DNA of 64,000 nt from Bacteroidota bacterium (lineage in GTDB: Bacteria > Bacteroidota > Ignavibacteria > Kapaibacteriales > Kapaibacteriaceae): the NCBI GenBank assembly GCA_018266735.1, contig JAFDZT010000007.1, positions 1 through 64,000 of the forward strand, in the 5' to 3' direction. How positions within the stretch are numbered: the first letter of the stretch is position 1; every line of letters starts with the position of its first letter. The notes below the pieces were generated by a model, which saw only the letters and a list, made by a program, of their open reading frames with translations, was not told the DNA's origin and ran no database searches. Positions 33,104 through 42,360 of this stretch are shown piece after piece. The position numbers were made by a program, and so were the translations under genes.

Positions 33104-34020
33104 TAGAGGATCCTCTTCCCCATCGAACTGCTGACGACGTCGGAGGCGAACTCGGCCGTGCTGTTACGAACATCGAGGATGGGGTTCACTTCGGCGACCT
33201 CGAGCGAGGCATATGCTTCGACCTGCGAGATCATCTCCATGAAGAGATGCGTTTCACGGAAGCTGAGTCCACCCGGAACCGGCGTTCCAACACCGGGTGC
33301 GAAGGACGGATCCACGCCGTCGACGTCGAAGGAGATGTGCAAGTGGTCGACGCTGCGTGCCATGTCTTCCAACACGCGTGATGCGATCTCATACATGCCA
33401 AGCTTGTCGACATCGAACATCGTGTATGCGGCCACGCCAAGCTCCTTGATAAGCTCGCGTTCTCCGGGGTCGATGCTGCGAAGGCCAACGATGGCAAGGT
33501 TGCGAGGATCGAGCTTGGGGAAGTTGCCACCGATGGAAGTGAGCGACGGATGACCGATGCCAAGGGCAACGGAGACGGGCATGCCGTGAATGTTGCCACT
33601 GGGCGTTGTCTCGGCCGTGTTCATGTCGGCATGCGCATCGATCCAGATCACACCCAACGTTTTCTTGTGCTTCGCACAGTGCGCTCCGATACCGGCAAGC
33701 GAGCCGATGCTCATGGAGTGATCGCCACCAAGGATGAGCGGGAAATCTCCTTCGTCGAGCACACTCTCCACACGCGAGGCGAGCACAGCGCTCATCTCGG
33801 CGATCTCCGGCAAATACTTGAGCTTCACATCGGCCATTTCCTGGACTTCGATGTTGCGGACCGGAATATCGCCTTCGTCGATCACCGTATAGCCAAGTGC
33901 TTCGAGTTTCTTGTCGATGTCGGCAATGCGCAGTGCAGACGGACCCATGTCAACACCACGTCGGTCTGCACCAAGATCGATCGGAAAGCCGATCATGCGA
34001 ACACGCGTGGGCTTATGCAT
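33103..34020 (-). CDS. rocF: Arginase family ureohydrolase
   Basis: Start ATG at 34018-34020, overlapping the accD stop by eight bases. Manganese ligands are visible: LGGDHS, WIDAHADMN and SFDVDGVDPSFAPGVGTPVPGG. The 305 residues and the GIPV-like order match arginase (arginine to ornithine plus urea) better than agmatinase, with the extra SGNIHGMPVSVALG segment of arginases. It lies in an accD-rocF-OMP operon, a linkage without obvious metabolic logic. Cytosolic. Confidence 0.93.
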   Translation of the reverse strand: MHKPTRVRMIGFPIDLGADRRGVDMGPSALRIADIDKKLEALGYTVIDEGDIPVRNIEVQEMADVKLKYLPEIAEMSAVLASRVESVLDEGDFPLILGGDHSMSIGSLAGIGAHCAKHKKTLGVIWIDAHADMNTAETTPSGNIHGMPVSVALGIGHPSLTSIGGNFPKLDPRNLAIVGLRSIDPGERELIKELGVAAYTMFDVDKLGMYEIASRVLEDMARSVDHLHISFDVDGVDPSFAPGVGTPVPGGLSFRETHLFMEMISQVEAYASLEVAEVNPILDVRNSTAEFASDVVSSSMGKRIL

Positions 34021-34864
34021 TGGCTCCTCCACCGAGCATTCCGAGCACCTTGGAGAGCGACTTGCGAAGATCCTTGCGATGCACGACCATATCGAGGAAT
34101 CCATGCTCGAGCAGGAACTCGGAGCGTTGGAATCCTTCAGGAAGTTTCTTGCGAATGGTCTGCTCGATCACACGTGGACCTGCAAAGCCGATCAAGGCCT
34201 TGGGCTCACCGATGATGATGTCGCCCAACATGGCATACGATGCCGAAACACCACCTGTGGTGGGGTCGGTGAGGATGCTGATATAGGGAATACCATTCTC
34301 GGCGAGCTCGCTGAGAACGGCACTGGTCTTGGCCATTTGCATGAGGGAGAGCGCTGCTTCCTGCATCCGTGCGCCACCCGAGGCGCTGATGAAGACGAAG
34401 GGCACGCGCTGATCCAGCGAGCGCTTTGCCGCACGCAGGAACTTCTCGCCCACCACCGATCCCATCGAGCCACCGATGAAGCCGAAGTTCATGCAGCCGA
34501 AGCTGATGACCTTGCCATCGATCGTTCCCATGCCGGTGGTGACAGCATCGGGCAGACCCGACCTTGAATAGGCTTCCTTCAATCGCGCCTTATAGGGTCG
34601 CGTATCGGTGAACTCCAATGGGTCTGCCGATCGCACGGACTCGTCCATTTCGTGGAACGAACCGGGATCGAACAGAACATCGACGTACTTGTTGCTCCCG
34701 ATCCGGAAGTGGTGTTCGCACTTCGGACACGTGAAGGCATGCTCTTCGAGCTCTTTGCGATAGATGATCGTGGCGCAGGATGGACATTTCGTCCAGAGGC
34801 CGTCGGGCATCTCTCGTTGTGTGGTCTCGGAGATGTTCTTGGATTTACGAAGGAACCAGGCCAT
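34013..34864 (-). CDS. accD: Acetyl-CoA carboxylase carboxyltransferase beta subunit
   Basis: 283 residues. The N-terminal zinc ribbon has Cys27, Cys30, Cys46 and Cys49 (CPSC...CPKC). The carboxyltransferase core has SGLPDAVTTGMGTIDGK, NFGFIGGSMGSVVGEKFLRA, SASGGARMQEAALSLMQMAKT and PTTGGVSASYAMLGDIIIGEPKALIGFAGPRVIEQTIRKKLPEGFQ. It catalyses malonyl-CoA formation with AccA and biotinylated AccB; accC is found at 55191-56639. The 5' flank 34865-34940 includes TATCTTCG, a variant -7 box, on the minus strand. Confidence 0.97.
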   Translation of the reverse strand: MAWFLRKSKNISETTQREMPDGLWTKCPSCATIIYRKELEEHAFTCPKCEHHFRIGSNKYVDVLFDPGSFHEMDESVRSADPLEFTDTRPYKARLKEAYSRSGLPDAVTTGMGTIDGKVISFGCMNFGFIGGSMGSVVGEKFLRAAKRSLDQRVPFVFISASGGARMQEAALSLMQMAKTSAVLSELAENGIPYISILTDPTTGGVSASYAMLGDIIIGEPKALIGFAGPRVIEQTIRKKLPEGFQRSEFLLEHGFLDMVVHRKDLRKSLSKVLGMLGGGANA

Positions 34865-34940
34865 GATCAGTTCAATGTGGTACTACAAGGCCACCGTTCC
34901 CGAAGAAACGATGGCCTGCGAAGATACGGAGAATGAAGGG

Positions 34941-37232
34941 CTACGGGATAACGCAGACGAGACGTCCGTCGGCAACGTAGATGCCGGGGGCCAGTGAGGG
35001 AACGATGGACTCACCGCTCGACACCACCGATCCGTCGAGGGCGTACCAGAGGTGCGAGCCTTCCCATGGCAGGGGCTCACCGACATGGACGACCAGACCT
35101 GTTCTCGAGGCCGCAGCGGTGGCAGCATCGTCGGCCACGCTGCTCACGCCATCGACGGTCACGCGGAAGGTCATGGCGCCGATACCGTTCTGATTCTGGA
35201 TCCACGGTCCTTGGAAGACCACGGCCGTGTCGGCATAATACCGGTCCGGCACATAGGAGATGAAGGACGCAGAGCCCGGCGTTGCCAGCGTGAGGATCAC
35301 ATCGTTCCCGTCTGTGGTCACGTTGGTGACCTTGCCGACAGAGTCGTTGACGAGGAATCCTTCTGTTGGCGTACGGAGCTTTCCTGCATAATCGAAGCTC
35401 GGTGTGAACGAGATGCCGCGCTTCACGTTGCGGAAGGTGACGCGCACATCGGTGCGCGACTCGTTCGTGTACGTGGCGGATCGGACGTTCGGCGATTCGA
35501 CATCCTCTTCGTAGACCTTGGAGATCTGGTTGCGAAGCAACAGTCGATACACTTGATCTCCGAGTGCCTTATATCCATCCGTGGCGAAGTGGCACCCATC
35601 GTGCCCGGGAAGACCTGACGCGGCATGGACCTCTACATCGGGATACTTGTCCTTGAAGCGCCGCTGCATATCGCGCAGCAAGGCATGTCCCTCTCCCCCA
35701 CATCCCGTATGGATCTGGATCACGTAGATGTGCTTGAGATTCGGAAGGTCTTCGTGCCAGGCCTGATACATCTTGTCGAACTTATCGGCATATCCTTCAC
35801 CATTGTTCGACTCGCCCTGATACCAGAACAGATGCTCCAGCGTTGAGCGCATTCCGCTCTTCTCGACGCGATAGAGCCACGAACCATAGATCGTGTTCAC
35901 GTTCATGCGATCGTCGGGATCGGGATAATGTTGTTCAATGGTCGTACCGCCCACGCCGCCGTTGATGGTGAGCGTCGGATAACGATCGAACAAGGCAAGG
36001 TTACGTGCCAATTGCATGGGCCATGCACCGATGTTCGCATCTCCACCATTTCCGGTGCACATGGCGAGTTTGAAGGCCGTGTCCGCCCGAGAGTTCTGGA
36101 AGTTGCTGCCGATGGTGCGTGCATTGCCGATGCCATCGAGCGCACCGCCGAAGATCGAATTGGATTGACCGCACACAGCAATGCCGATGCCGGCCAGAAT
36201 GCTCGGCGCATTCAATACCTGCGTCCACGCACCACTACGCCGCACATAGATCTCGAAGTCCTGCTGGATGGTGTCGGCAACGAACTCATACTTGAACGTT
36301 GTGCCGCGACTTGGATTCAGCGGTCCGCCGAAGTAGTACGTCACCCCAAAGTAGTTCCGCTTGATCTTGATACTGTCGATCCCATCCACCAACGTCGTCC
36401 CGCTCAGATCGACCTTTCGCATTGCAGCCGGTGCCAACGGATAGATCTGAAACGCACGTGGCGGATTGTTGAGTTGGACAAGCGGCGGTTCCGGTGGCGG
36501 CGTCCGATAGATGCCATAACGCGTATGCAGATACTGATCGATGTTCGTGATCTCGTTGTCCGAAAGTGCCTTTGAGAAGACGAGGATCTCGCTGATATGT
36601 CCGCTGAAGAAATTGCTCGACGCATACGCGCCGATGAACATCGTTGGATCTGGATTGGCAGGGATCGGTCCTTCTTCACCCTTCGCATTGTTCACATGAA
36701 TGCTCACCGTTTTCGTGCCTTGCACATAGCGAACACGAATGATGCCCGTCCCGCTCGGCAACGTGACGCCACTTGCCACTTGATGAGCAAAGTCGCCATT
36801 GTGCAGGACGCGTGGCGACAGTGAGCTGTTCAGCCAAATGGTACGGGAAGCACCGCCGAGGATGTTGTTCGCACCGGCGACCGTGGTGTTGCGCACGACG
36901 GCGTAGACGGTATAGTCGGCGTTGACGGGAAAGACGGACGGGGCCGACATGAACGCTGACGTGCCATTGAAGATCAGTGCGGGCTTGCCGCCGATAGAGG
37001 AGCCTGCATAGATCGGACGTGCAGCACCGGATGCCACCGCCTCGCCGCCTCCCGACCCTAGATTCTTCCACGACTCCACAAAGCCGCTGTCGGTCTTCGT
37101 CACCAGCGTGTCGGCCCGAAACCAGACGATGGGTGTGGGGATCTGTGCTTGGACCAACGGAGTGAAGGTGGCAAGGCACAGAAGGGGCAGCGTGACGTGC
37201 GCGAGGATCCGACGGAGGAAATGAACATTCAT
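34941..37232 (-). CDS. Secreted LamG-like plus sialate O-acetylesterase-type protein, 763 aa
   Basis: The frame is open to 37607, but the ATG at 37230-37232 gives a signal peptide (MNVHFLRRILAHVTLPLLCLATFTPLVQAQ) and follows the previous gene's stop. Residues 30-245 form a concanavalin/LamG-like domain (PIVWFRADTLVTKTDSGFVESWKNLGSGGGE...FSGHISEILVFSKALSDNEITNIDQYL). Residues about 330-560 are a SASA/SGNH esterase domain: nucleophile in AVCGQSNSIFGG, then LFWYQGESNNGEGYADKF and the His in GHDGCHFATDGYKALGDQV. A beta-sandwich and a sorting-like tail (SLAPGIYVADGRLVCVIP) finish it. Probably an extracellular carbohydrate esterase. Confidence 0.87.
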   Translation of the reverse strand: MNVHFLRRILAHVTLPLLCLATFTPLVQAQIPTPIVWFRADTLVTKTDSGFVESWKNLGSGGGEAVASGAARPIYAGSSIGGKPALIFNGTSAFMSAPSVFPVNADYTVYAVVRNTTVAGANNILGGASRTIWLNSSLSPRVLHNGDFAHQVASGVTLPSGTGIIRVRYVQGTKTVSIHVNNAKGEEGPIPANPDPTMFIGAYASSNFFSGHISEILVFSKALSDNEITNIDQYLHTRYGIYRTPPPEPPLVQLNNPPRAFQIYPLAPAAMRKVDLSGTTLVDGIDSIKIKRNYFGVTYYFGGPLNPSRGTTFKYEFVADTIQQDFEIYVRRSGAWTQVLNAPSILAGIGIAVCGQSNSIFGGALDGIGNARTIGSNFQNSRADTAFKLAMCTGNGGDANIGAWPMQLARNLALFDRYPTLTINGGVGGTTIEQHYPDPDDRMNVNTIYGSWLYRVEKSGMRSTLEHLFWYQGESNNGEGYADKFDKMYQAWHEDLPNLKHIYVIQIHTGCGGEGHALLRDMQRRFKDKYPDVEVHAASGLPGHDGCHFATDGYKALGDQVYRLLLRNQISKVYEEDVESPNVRSATYTNESRTDVRVTFRNVKRGISFTPSFDYAGKLRTPTEGFLVNDSVGKVTNVTTDGNDVILTLATPGSASFISYVPDRYYADTAVVFQGPWIQNQNGIGAMTFRVTVDGVSSVADDAATAAASRTGLVVHVGEPLPWEGSHLWYALDGSVVSSGESIVPSLAPGIYVADGRLVCVIP

Positions 37233-37236
37233 GAGA

Positions 37237-37734
37237 TCACCGGTGAAGTGGAACAGTGATAGAGAGTCCGAACATATAGAGCCAACTGGCAAATCGCGTG
37301 CGGGACCGTTCGTCGAGCGAGTACATGAGATCGATGGCAACGTTGAGATCGTACGTCGGATCGTTGAGTTGATAGCCGATCCCCACCAGCGATTGTCCGT
37401 CGTTCTCGAGCGGAAGCCAATGATAGCCGATACCAAAGCGAACGATGTCCGTTGTGCCAAGCTCACCCCAACATACAACAGGAATTCCAAGCGTAGAAAG
37501 ATTGACGCCCGTGGGAACTCTACTGATGGCGGGTCCGAGATCGAGGGAAAGACCTCGCATGATCTGGATGTTCGCCGTGGCGGCGATCCCGCCCGGTGAG
37601 CGTCCACTGAAGGAGACGCCCACCGAACGAAGATAGAATGTCGACGGAAGTTTCCGTGGCGTCAGCGGATCCGAGGCACGACAAGGTACCACACCGAGGA
37701 TGCCGATCGCGATGACGGCCAGGAACCAATGCAT
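37237..37734 (-). CDS. Small outer-membrane-like protein, 165 aa
   Basis: Signal peptide MHWFLAVIAIGILGVVPCRASD. The mature part has beta-strand-rich text (STFYLRSVGVSFSGRSPGGIAATANIQIMRGLSLDLGPAI, FGIGYHWLPLENDGQSLVGIGYQLN, TRFASWLYMFGLSITVPLHR). The pattern suggests a PorT/outer-membrane barrel-like fold, with no clear family. It is just upstream of the esterase-like gene (four-base gap) and probably co-transcribed. Confidence 0.65.
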   Translation of the reverse strand: MHWFLAVIAIGILGVVPCRASDPLTPRKLPSTFYLRSVGVSFSGRSPGGIAATANIQIMRGLSLDLGPAISRVPTGVNLSTLGIPVVCWGELGTTDIVRFGIGYHWLPLENDGQSLVGIGYQLNDPTYDLNVAIDLMYSLDERSRTRFASWLYMFGLSITVPLHR

Positions 37735-37764
37735 GCAGAGCCTGGAACAAACGTACTAAAAAGG

Positions 37765-38241
37765 CTACTTGCTGATACCCAACACTTCGTATTGGATGAT
37801 GCCCACCGGGGCTTTGGTCTCGACGATGTCGCCAACGGCCTTACCCAACAGGGCCTTGCCCAGGGGCGAGGTCACCGACAGCTTGTTCTGCTCAACGTCG
37901 GCCTCTTCCGGACTGACAAGGAGATACTCGATCTCGCGATTCACCTTCTTGTTGATCAGACGCACGCGACTCAGGATGTAGATCTTATCGTCGGGGAAGT
38001 CCCCTGCCTCGATCACCTGTGCACGAGCGAGCATGGCCTCCAGTCGCGAGATGCGGATCTCGAGAAGCTCCTGCTCGTGCTTTGCGGCATCGTAGTCGGC
38101 GTTCTCGGACAGGTCTCCATGCGACCGTGCATCGGCGATCTTTTGTGCGATCTCCTTGCGGCCCTTCGTTTTGAGCTCGTGAACTTCTACCTGTGTCGAT
38201 TCCAAGAATTCACGGGTGACGTAGATGGCATCGGCTGACAT
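37765..38241 (-). CDS. greA: Transcription elongation factor GreA
   Basis: 158 residues. The N-terminal coiled coil (residues 1-75) contains the acidic tip ARSHGDLSENADYDAAKHEQELLEIRISRLE. The C-terminal FKBP-like domain contains VIEAGDFPDDKIYILSRVRL...VTSPLGKALLGKAVGDIVETKAPVG. GreA stimulates RNA cleavage by backtracked RNA polymerase. It is monocistronic in appearance: a terminator lies upstream (38255-38279). Confidence 0.96.
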   Translation of the reverse strand: MSADAIYVTREFLESTQVEVHELKTKGRKEIAQKIADARSHGDLSENADYDAAKHEQELLEIRISRLEAMLARAQVIEAGDFPDDKIYILSRVRLINKKVNREIEYLLVSPEEADVEQNKLSVTSPLGKALLGKAVGDIVETKAPVGIIQYEVLGISK

Positions 38242-38254
38242 GGGACTCTCCTCG

Positions 38255-38279
38255 AAAAAAAAACTGCGCCAGGGCGCAG
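38255..38279 (-). terminator. Rho-independent terminator after ribBA
   Basis: On the minus strand CTGCGCC-CT-GGCGCAG forms a 7-bp GC-rich stem followed by nine T residues (A tract 38255-38263). It is 10 bases after the ribBA stop. Confidence 0.9.
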
Positions 38280-38289
38280 AGGCGACAAT

Positions 38290-39489
38290 TTACAGATGGC
38301 GGAGCAAATGCCCCATCTTGTCGCGCTTCACTTCTAAATATCGCTGATTCTCCGTGGTGGCCTCGATCTCCAGCGGCACCAGCTCGGTGACCTCGAGTCC
38401 GTAGCTCTGCAATCCCACGCGCTTCTTGGGATTGTTCGTCATCAGCCGCATCTGGCGCACACCAAGGTCGTACAGGATCTGCGCACCAATGCCGTAATCA
38501 CGCGGGTCGGGCTGGAAGCCCAATTCCTCATTCGCTTCCACCGTGTCCATCCCCTGCTCTTGCAAGGCATAGGCCTTGATCTTGTTCACGAGACCGATAC
38601 CGCGACCTTCCTGGCGCATGTACAGCACCACACCACGACCTTCCTGTTCGATCATGGAGAGGGCGGCATGGAGTTGTGGTCCGCAGTCGCACCGACGGGA
38701 TCCGAACAGGTCGCCGGTGAGGCATTCGCTGTGAACGCGCACCAGCACGGGTTCGGGCGTGGTCACATCGCCCTTGACAACGGCGACATGTTCCTTCCCG
38801 TCCACCGTGTTCTGATAGACCTTGATGGTGAACTCGCCATAGTCGCTCGGAAGCTTGGCCTCGGCCACCATGGTCACGAGTCGTTCCTTGGAGCGGCGGT
38901 AGGCAATGAGGTCCTGCACGGAGATGATCTTCAGGTCGTGCTGGTTGGCAAAGGCCATGAGATCCGGCAGCCGGGCCATGGAACCATCGGCCTTGAGGAT
39001 CTCGCACAGGGCTCCGGACGGACGCAGTCCGGCGAGGACCATGAGGTCGACAACGGCCTCGGTATGTCCCGCCCTCCGCAACACGCCGCCTTCCATGGCG
39101 ATGAGGGGGAAGATATGGCCGGGGCGACCGAGATCGTCGGGTCGCGTGGCCGGGTCGGCCATGGCACGCACCGTGGCTGTCCGATCTGCCACGGAGATCC
39201 CCGACGCCGTGCCATGAATGTAGTCCACCGAGATGGTGAACCGTGTACCATGCAATGCGGAGTTGTCCTTGACCATGAGCGGGAGCTGCAGTTCGCGCGC
39301 ACGCTCTTCCGTCACGGACACGCAGATGAGTCCGCGTGCTTCCGTGGCCATGAAGTTGATCAGTTGCTCGGTACAGAGTTCCGAGGCACAGACAAGATCT
39401 CCCTCGTTCTCGCGGTCTTCATCGTCGACCACGATCACGCACTTTCCTTGTCGGATATCGTCGACGGCTTCTTCTATGCGATGCATCAT
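38290..39489 (-). CDS. ribBA: Bifunctional DHBP synthase / GTP cyclohydrolase II
   Basis: The start is taken at the ATG at 39487-39489 ([16 protein letters not shown]), close to the family N-terminus; an upstream ATG at 39510 would overlap yajC. The RibB part (residues 1-200) has [16 protein letters not shown] and [25 protein letters not shown]. The RibA part (about 205-399) has [24 protein letters not shown] with the zinc cysteines, then [27 protein letters not shown]. It supplies both precursors for riboflavin: dihydroxybutanone phosphate and the pyrimidine from GTP. Last gene of a tgt-yajC-ribBA unit. Confidence 0.97.
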   Translation of the reverse strand: MMHRIEEAVDDIRQGKCVIVVDDEDRENEGDLVCASELCTEQLINFMATEARGLICVSVTEERARELQLPLMVKDNSALHGTRFTISVDYIHGTASGISVADRTATVRAMADPATRPDDLGRPGHIFPLIAMEGGVLRRAGHTEAVVDLMVLAGLRPSGALCEILKADGSMARLPDLMAFANQHDLKIISVQDLIAYRRSKERLVTMVAEAKLPSDYGEFTIKVYQNTVDGKEHVAVVKGDVTTPEPVLVRVHSECLTGDLFGSRRCDCGPQLHAALSMIEQEGRGVVLYMRQEGRGIGLVNKIKAYALQEQGMDTVEANEELGFQPDPRDYGIGAQILYDLGVRQMRLMTNNPKKRVGLQSYGLEVTELVPLEIEATTENQRYLEVKRDKMGHLLRHL

Positions 39490-39499
39490 GATCGGGTCG

Positions 39500-39820
39500 T
39501 TACTTGGCATCCACCGACGCGACCGAGGCCTTGTCGAACTTCACGCGCGTATTGTCGGCGATCTGGATCAAAATGGTGGTCTCGTCCACTTCGGAAACGG
39601 TACCGTGAATGCCGGACGTGGTCACGACCTTGTCGCCCTTCTTCACGGCATCGAGCAAGGCCTTGTGTTCCTTGGCGCGCTTCTGCTGCGGACGGATCAT
39701 CATGAAGTAGAAGATGAGGATCACGGAGCTGAACATGATAAGCAAACCAGGCAATTGATTTGCCCCGTCTGGCGAAGTACCACCGGATGGTGGTGGGAAC
39801 ATGAGGATCAAAGAGAGCAT
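39500..39820 (-). CDS. yajC: Preprotein translocase subunit YajC
   Basis: AGGA six bases before the ATG at 39818-39820 sets the start ([14 protein letters not shown]...); the open frame extends further up. One membrane helix is near residues 25-45 ([31 protein letters not shown]), the family hallmark. A small basic/beta domain follows ([44 protein letters not shown]). Accessory to SecDF in protein export; inner membrane. The tgt-yajC linkage is common in bacteria. Confidence 0.94.
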   Translation of the reverse strand: MLSLILMFPPPSGGTSPDGANQLPGLLIMFSSVILIFYFMMIRPQQKRAKEHKALLDAVKKGDKVVTTSGIHGTVSEVDETTILIQIADNTRVKFDKASVASVDAK

Positions 39821-39855
39821 GAGCATTCCTAAAGAAAAATGTGCAAGATGATGCG

Positions 39856-40983
39856 TTAGAGACGTGGTGCGTTGAGTTGCGCGATGGTCTCGCCGGCCCA
39901 CTGACGAAACGTACCTTCCAAGATTTTCTCTCGAGCGGTGCGTGTGAGCCACAAATAGAGGGCAAGGTTCTGCATGGTGGCAAGTTGAAGGCCAAGGATC
40001 TCGCCGCTCACGAACAGGTGACGAAGATACGCCAGAGAGAAGTTCTGACTGGCATAGCAGTCGAGTCCGTCGTCGATCGGTTCTTCCGAGAGTTTATAGC
40101 GCGTGTTCTTGATGTTCACACGACCCTTTGTGGTGAACAGCGTTCCATTGCGCGCATTTCGCGTGGGCATCACGCAATCGAACATGTCAACACCGCGCTC
40201 AATGGCCGTGAGGATGTTCTCGGGTGTGCCCACGCCCATGAGGTATCGTGCCTTGTTGGCTGGCATCACCTCGGTGCTCACTTCGATCATCTCGAGCATC
40301 GATTCGGCCGGTTCACCTACGGCAAGACCACCAATGGCATAACCATCGAACTGCTTCTGAACAAGTTCCTCCATGCAGATCTTGCGCAGGTCTGCATACG
40401 TGCTTCCCTGTCCGATGCCGAAATGGAACTGTTGATGACCGTACAATGGTTGTGTGGTTCTGAATCGTTCAATGGCTCTGTCGGCCCACCGAAGGGTGAG
40501 CTCCATGCTGGAACGAGCCTGTTCATACGTGGCGGGATTGCCCGTGCATTCATCGAGGACCATCATGATATCGGACCCGATGGCGCGTTGCATGTCGACC
40601 ACACGCTCCGGTGTGAACAGATGCTTGGACCCGTCGAGATGCGAGCGGAATTCCACACCCGTGTCGCTCATCTTGCGGATCTCGCGCAACGAATACACTT
40701 GAAATCCACCACTGTCGGTGAGGATCGGTCGGTCCCAGTTCATGAACCGATGCAATCCACCCATGGTATTGAGCACTTCCGTGCCGGGTCGCAAGTACAA
40801 GTGATACGTGTTGCCAAGAATGATCTTGGCATCGAGCTCCACAAGCGATCGATGATCGATGGCCTTTACGGCACCTTGCGTTCCCACCGGCATGAAGATG
40901 GGTGTCGGGATGTCGCCGTGGTCGGTGTGTACAACACCTGCACGGGCCTTCGTTTGTTGGTCGGTATGATGGAGCGTGAACAT
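39856..40983 (-). CDS. tgt: tRNA-guanine transglycosylase (queuine tRNA-ribosyltransferase)
   Basis: The start is ATG at 40981-40983 with CAGG upstream. The 375 residues fit bacterial Tgt. Active-site and substrate motifs: TDSGGFQVYSL (Asp nucleophile region), GNTYHLYLRPG, GIGQGSTYADLR, GGLAVGEPAESM and VDMFDCVMPTRNARNGTLFT. The zinc site near the C-terminus departs from the usual CxCxxC spacing: DGLDCYASQNFSLAYLRHLF. It keeps Cys and His but lacks the expected first cysteines, which seems to be replaced (LDCYASQ). It exchanges guanine 34 for preQ1 in tRNAs. Confidence 0.95.
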   Translation of the reverse strand: MFTLHHTDQQTKARAGVVHTDHGDIPTPIFMPVGTQGAVKAIDHRSLVELDAKIILGNTYHLYLRPGTEVLNTMGGLHRFMNWDRPILTDSGGFQVYSLREIRKMSDTGVEFRSHLDGSKHLFTPERVVDMQRAIGSDIMMVLDECTGNPATYEQARSSMELTLRWADRAIERFRTTQPLYGHQQFHFGIGQGSTYADLRKICMEELVQKQFDGYAIGGLAVGEPAESMLEMIEVSTEVMPANKARYLMGVGTPENILTAIERGVDMFDCVMPTRNARNGTLFTTKGRVNIKNTRYKLSEEPIDDGLDCYASQNFSLAYLRHLFVSGEILGLQLATMQNLALYLWLTRTAREKILEGTFRQWAGETIAQLNAPRL

Positions 40984-41081
40984 AGAACCTGCAAAACTAC
41001 GGTTTGGCAATGGATGCATCGTATTTTCGTCTTCTCGCAACTTCATCGCATACAGTATCACACTCACACAGGAATCATCTC

Positions 41082-41714
41082 ATGGGCGTATTGGTCGGAA
41101 AGAAAGCACCTTCGTTCACGGCACAGGCCGTTATCAATGGCGAAGAGATCGTTGAGCATTTTTCGCTGGATCAGTATCTCGGCAAGAAGTATGTGGTGTT
41201 GTTCTTCTATCCGAAGGACTTCACCTTCGTCTGCCCGACGGAATTGCACGCCTTCCAGGCGCGCCTTGCTGAATTCGAAGCAAAGGACGTTGCCATTGTT
41301 GCCGCATCGACGGATACGGAACAATCGCACTGGGGATGGTTGCAAGTGCCGAAGGACAAGGGCGGAATTGCCGGCGTGACGTATCCGCTGGTCGCCGATA
41401 CGAACAAGACCATTTCACACAACTACGATGTGCTTGCAGGGTCGTACGAGTATAACGACGATGGAGAGCTGTCTGCCTCGGGTGAGCTCACAGCGTATCG
41501 TGGTCTGTTCCTGATCGACAAGAACGGTATCGTCAAGCATCAGACCGTGAACGTTAACGAGCTAGGACGCAGCGTTGACGAGGCAATGCGCATGGTCGAC
41601 GCACTGCAGTACTTTGAGAAGAACGGCGAAGTATGTCCGGCGAACTGGAAGGTCGGCGATGAAGGTCTGGTGGACACACACGCAGGCGTGGCATCCTACC
41701 TTTCCAAGCATTGA
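41082..41714 (+). CDS. 2-Cys peroxiredoxin (AhpC/Prx1 type), 210 aa
   Basis: The start is the ATG at 41082 with AGGA nine bases upstream. The peroxidatic Cys51 is in FYPKDFTFVCPTE and the resolving Cys185 in GEVCPANW, so a typical 2-Cys enzyme that reduces hydrogen and alkyl peroxides. The C-terminal tail after NW is extended (KVGDEGLVDTHAGVASYLSKH). It is convergent with a DUF6952-thioredoxin pair whose thioredoxin is a plausible reductant. Cytosolic. Confidence 0.95.
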   Translation: MGVLVGKKAPSFTAQAVINGEEIVEHFSLDQYLGKKYVVLFFYPKDFTFVCPTELHAFQARLAEFEAKDVAIVAASTDTEQSHWGWLQVPKDKGGIAGVTYPLVADTNKTISHNYDVLAGSYEYNDDGELSASGELTAYRGLFLIDKNGIVKHQTVNVNELGRSVDEAMRMVDALQYFEKNGEVCPANWKVGDEGLVDTHAGVASYLSKH

Positions 41715-41730
41715 TCTTGTTGCCGCGAGC

Positions 41731-41976
41731 CTACGAGATACTTGAACGCACGCGTTGCGTGTAGGCTCTGATCGACGTCATCACATCATCGTTGGTGGCG
41801 GCCATATGGTCTAACACCCATCTGGCCGCCATCACATGCGTGAGTTGCTCCCCTTCATCCTCGCCTTGCACGGCAATGGTCGGTTGCAGACCTTCAAGAA
41901 TGGCCTCTTCTGCCGAACGGAGTGCATCGGCGGAATGCTTCGCCTCGACAAGTGCGCGTACGGATGCAATGTTCAT
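41731..41976 (-). CDS. DUF6952-type small protein, 81 aa
   Basis: MNIASVRALVEAKHSADALRSAEEAILEG...IAVQGEDEGEQLTHVMAARWVLDHM...IRAYTQRVRSSIS. This pattern (GEDEGEQLTHV and RAYTQRVR.SI) is what I recall from a small conserved Bacteroidota family next to thioredoxin and peroxiredoxin genes; the DUF number is from memory. It is translationally coupled to the thioredoxin (ATGA). Probably an accessory of peroxide defence (inference from linkage). Predicted helical, cytosolic. Confidence 0.75.
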   Translation of the reverse strand: MNIASVRALVEAKHSADALRSAEEAILEGLQPTIAVQGEDEGEQLTHVMAARWVLDHMAATNDDVMTSIRAYTQRVRSSIS

Positions 41977-42293
41977 GCGACCACCTTTTCAAGCATTTCA
42001 ACAACACGTTCCTCTTTGGCCGTAGCGCCACCTTCGAGGAGTTGACCGTGTTTGAACACGGCAAAGAAGGGAAGATTGTCGACCCCTGCCGCCTTTCGTG
42101 CCTCGGGATCCGTCTCGGCATTGACCTCGAGGAAGGTGACGGACGTGAATCGCTCATCGGTGCTGAGGCGACGGAACTTGGGGGCGAAGAGCTTACACGA
42201 TCCACACCAGTCGGCAAAGTACTTCACGATCACGCGTTCGTTCGTGTCGAGCAGTGTGCGGAAGTCGGCATCGGTAGCATGTGTGACAGACAT
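41973..42293 (-). CDS. Thioredoxin family protein, 106 aa
   Basis: Start ATG at 42291-42293, giving thioredoxin length. The active site is WCGSC (Cys30, Cys33) instead of the classical WCGPC, within VIVKYFADWCGSCKLFAPKFRRLS. The cis-proline region is VDNLPFFAVFKHGQ. No signal peptide, so cytosolic. It is coupled to the DUF6952 gene and convergent with the peroxiredoxin, suggesting it recycles that enzyme. Confidence 0.92.
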   Translation of the reverse strand: MSVTHATDADFRTLLDTNERVIVKYFADWCGSCKLFAPKFRRLSTDERFTSVTFLEVNAETDPEARKAAGVDNLPFFAVFKHGQLLEGGATAKEERVVEMLEKVVA

Positions 42294-42360
42294 AGAAGAA
42301 TTCGAAGGATGTGTGAATGATCGGGGTGTAGACGAAGAACAACGCATTCAATTTACGAGT

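Noticed and set aside
37233-37607. N-terminal extension of the esterase-like protein
   Set aside because: It overlaps the small outer-membrane protein gene in another frame and precedes a good signal peptide, so the start at 37232 is preferred.
39841-41379. 512-codon plus-strand ORF across tgt
   Set aside because: It is antisense to tgt, whose motifs are clear, and runs out of frame into the peroxiredoxin gene.
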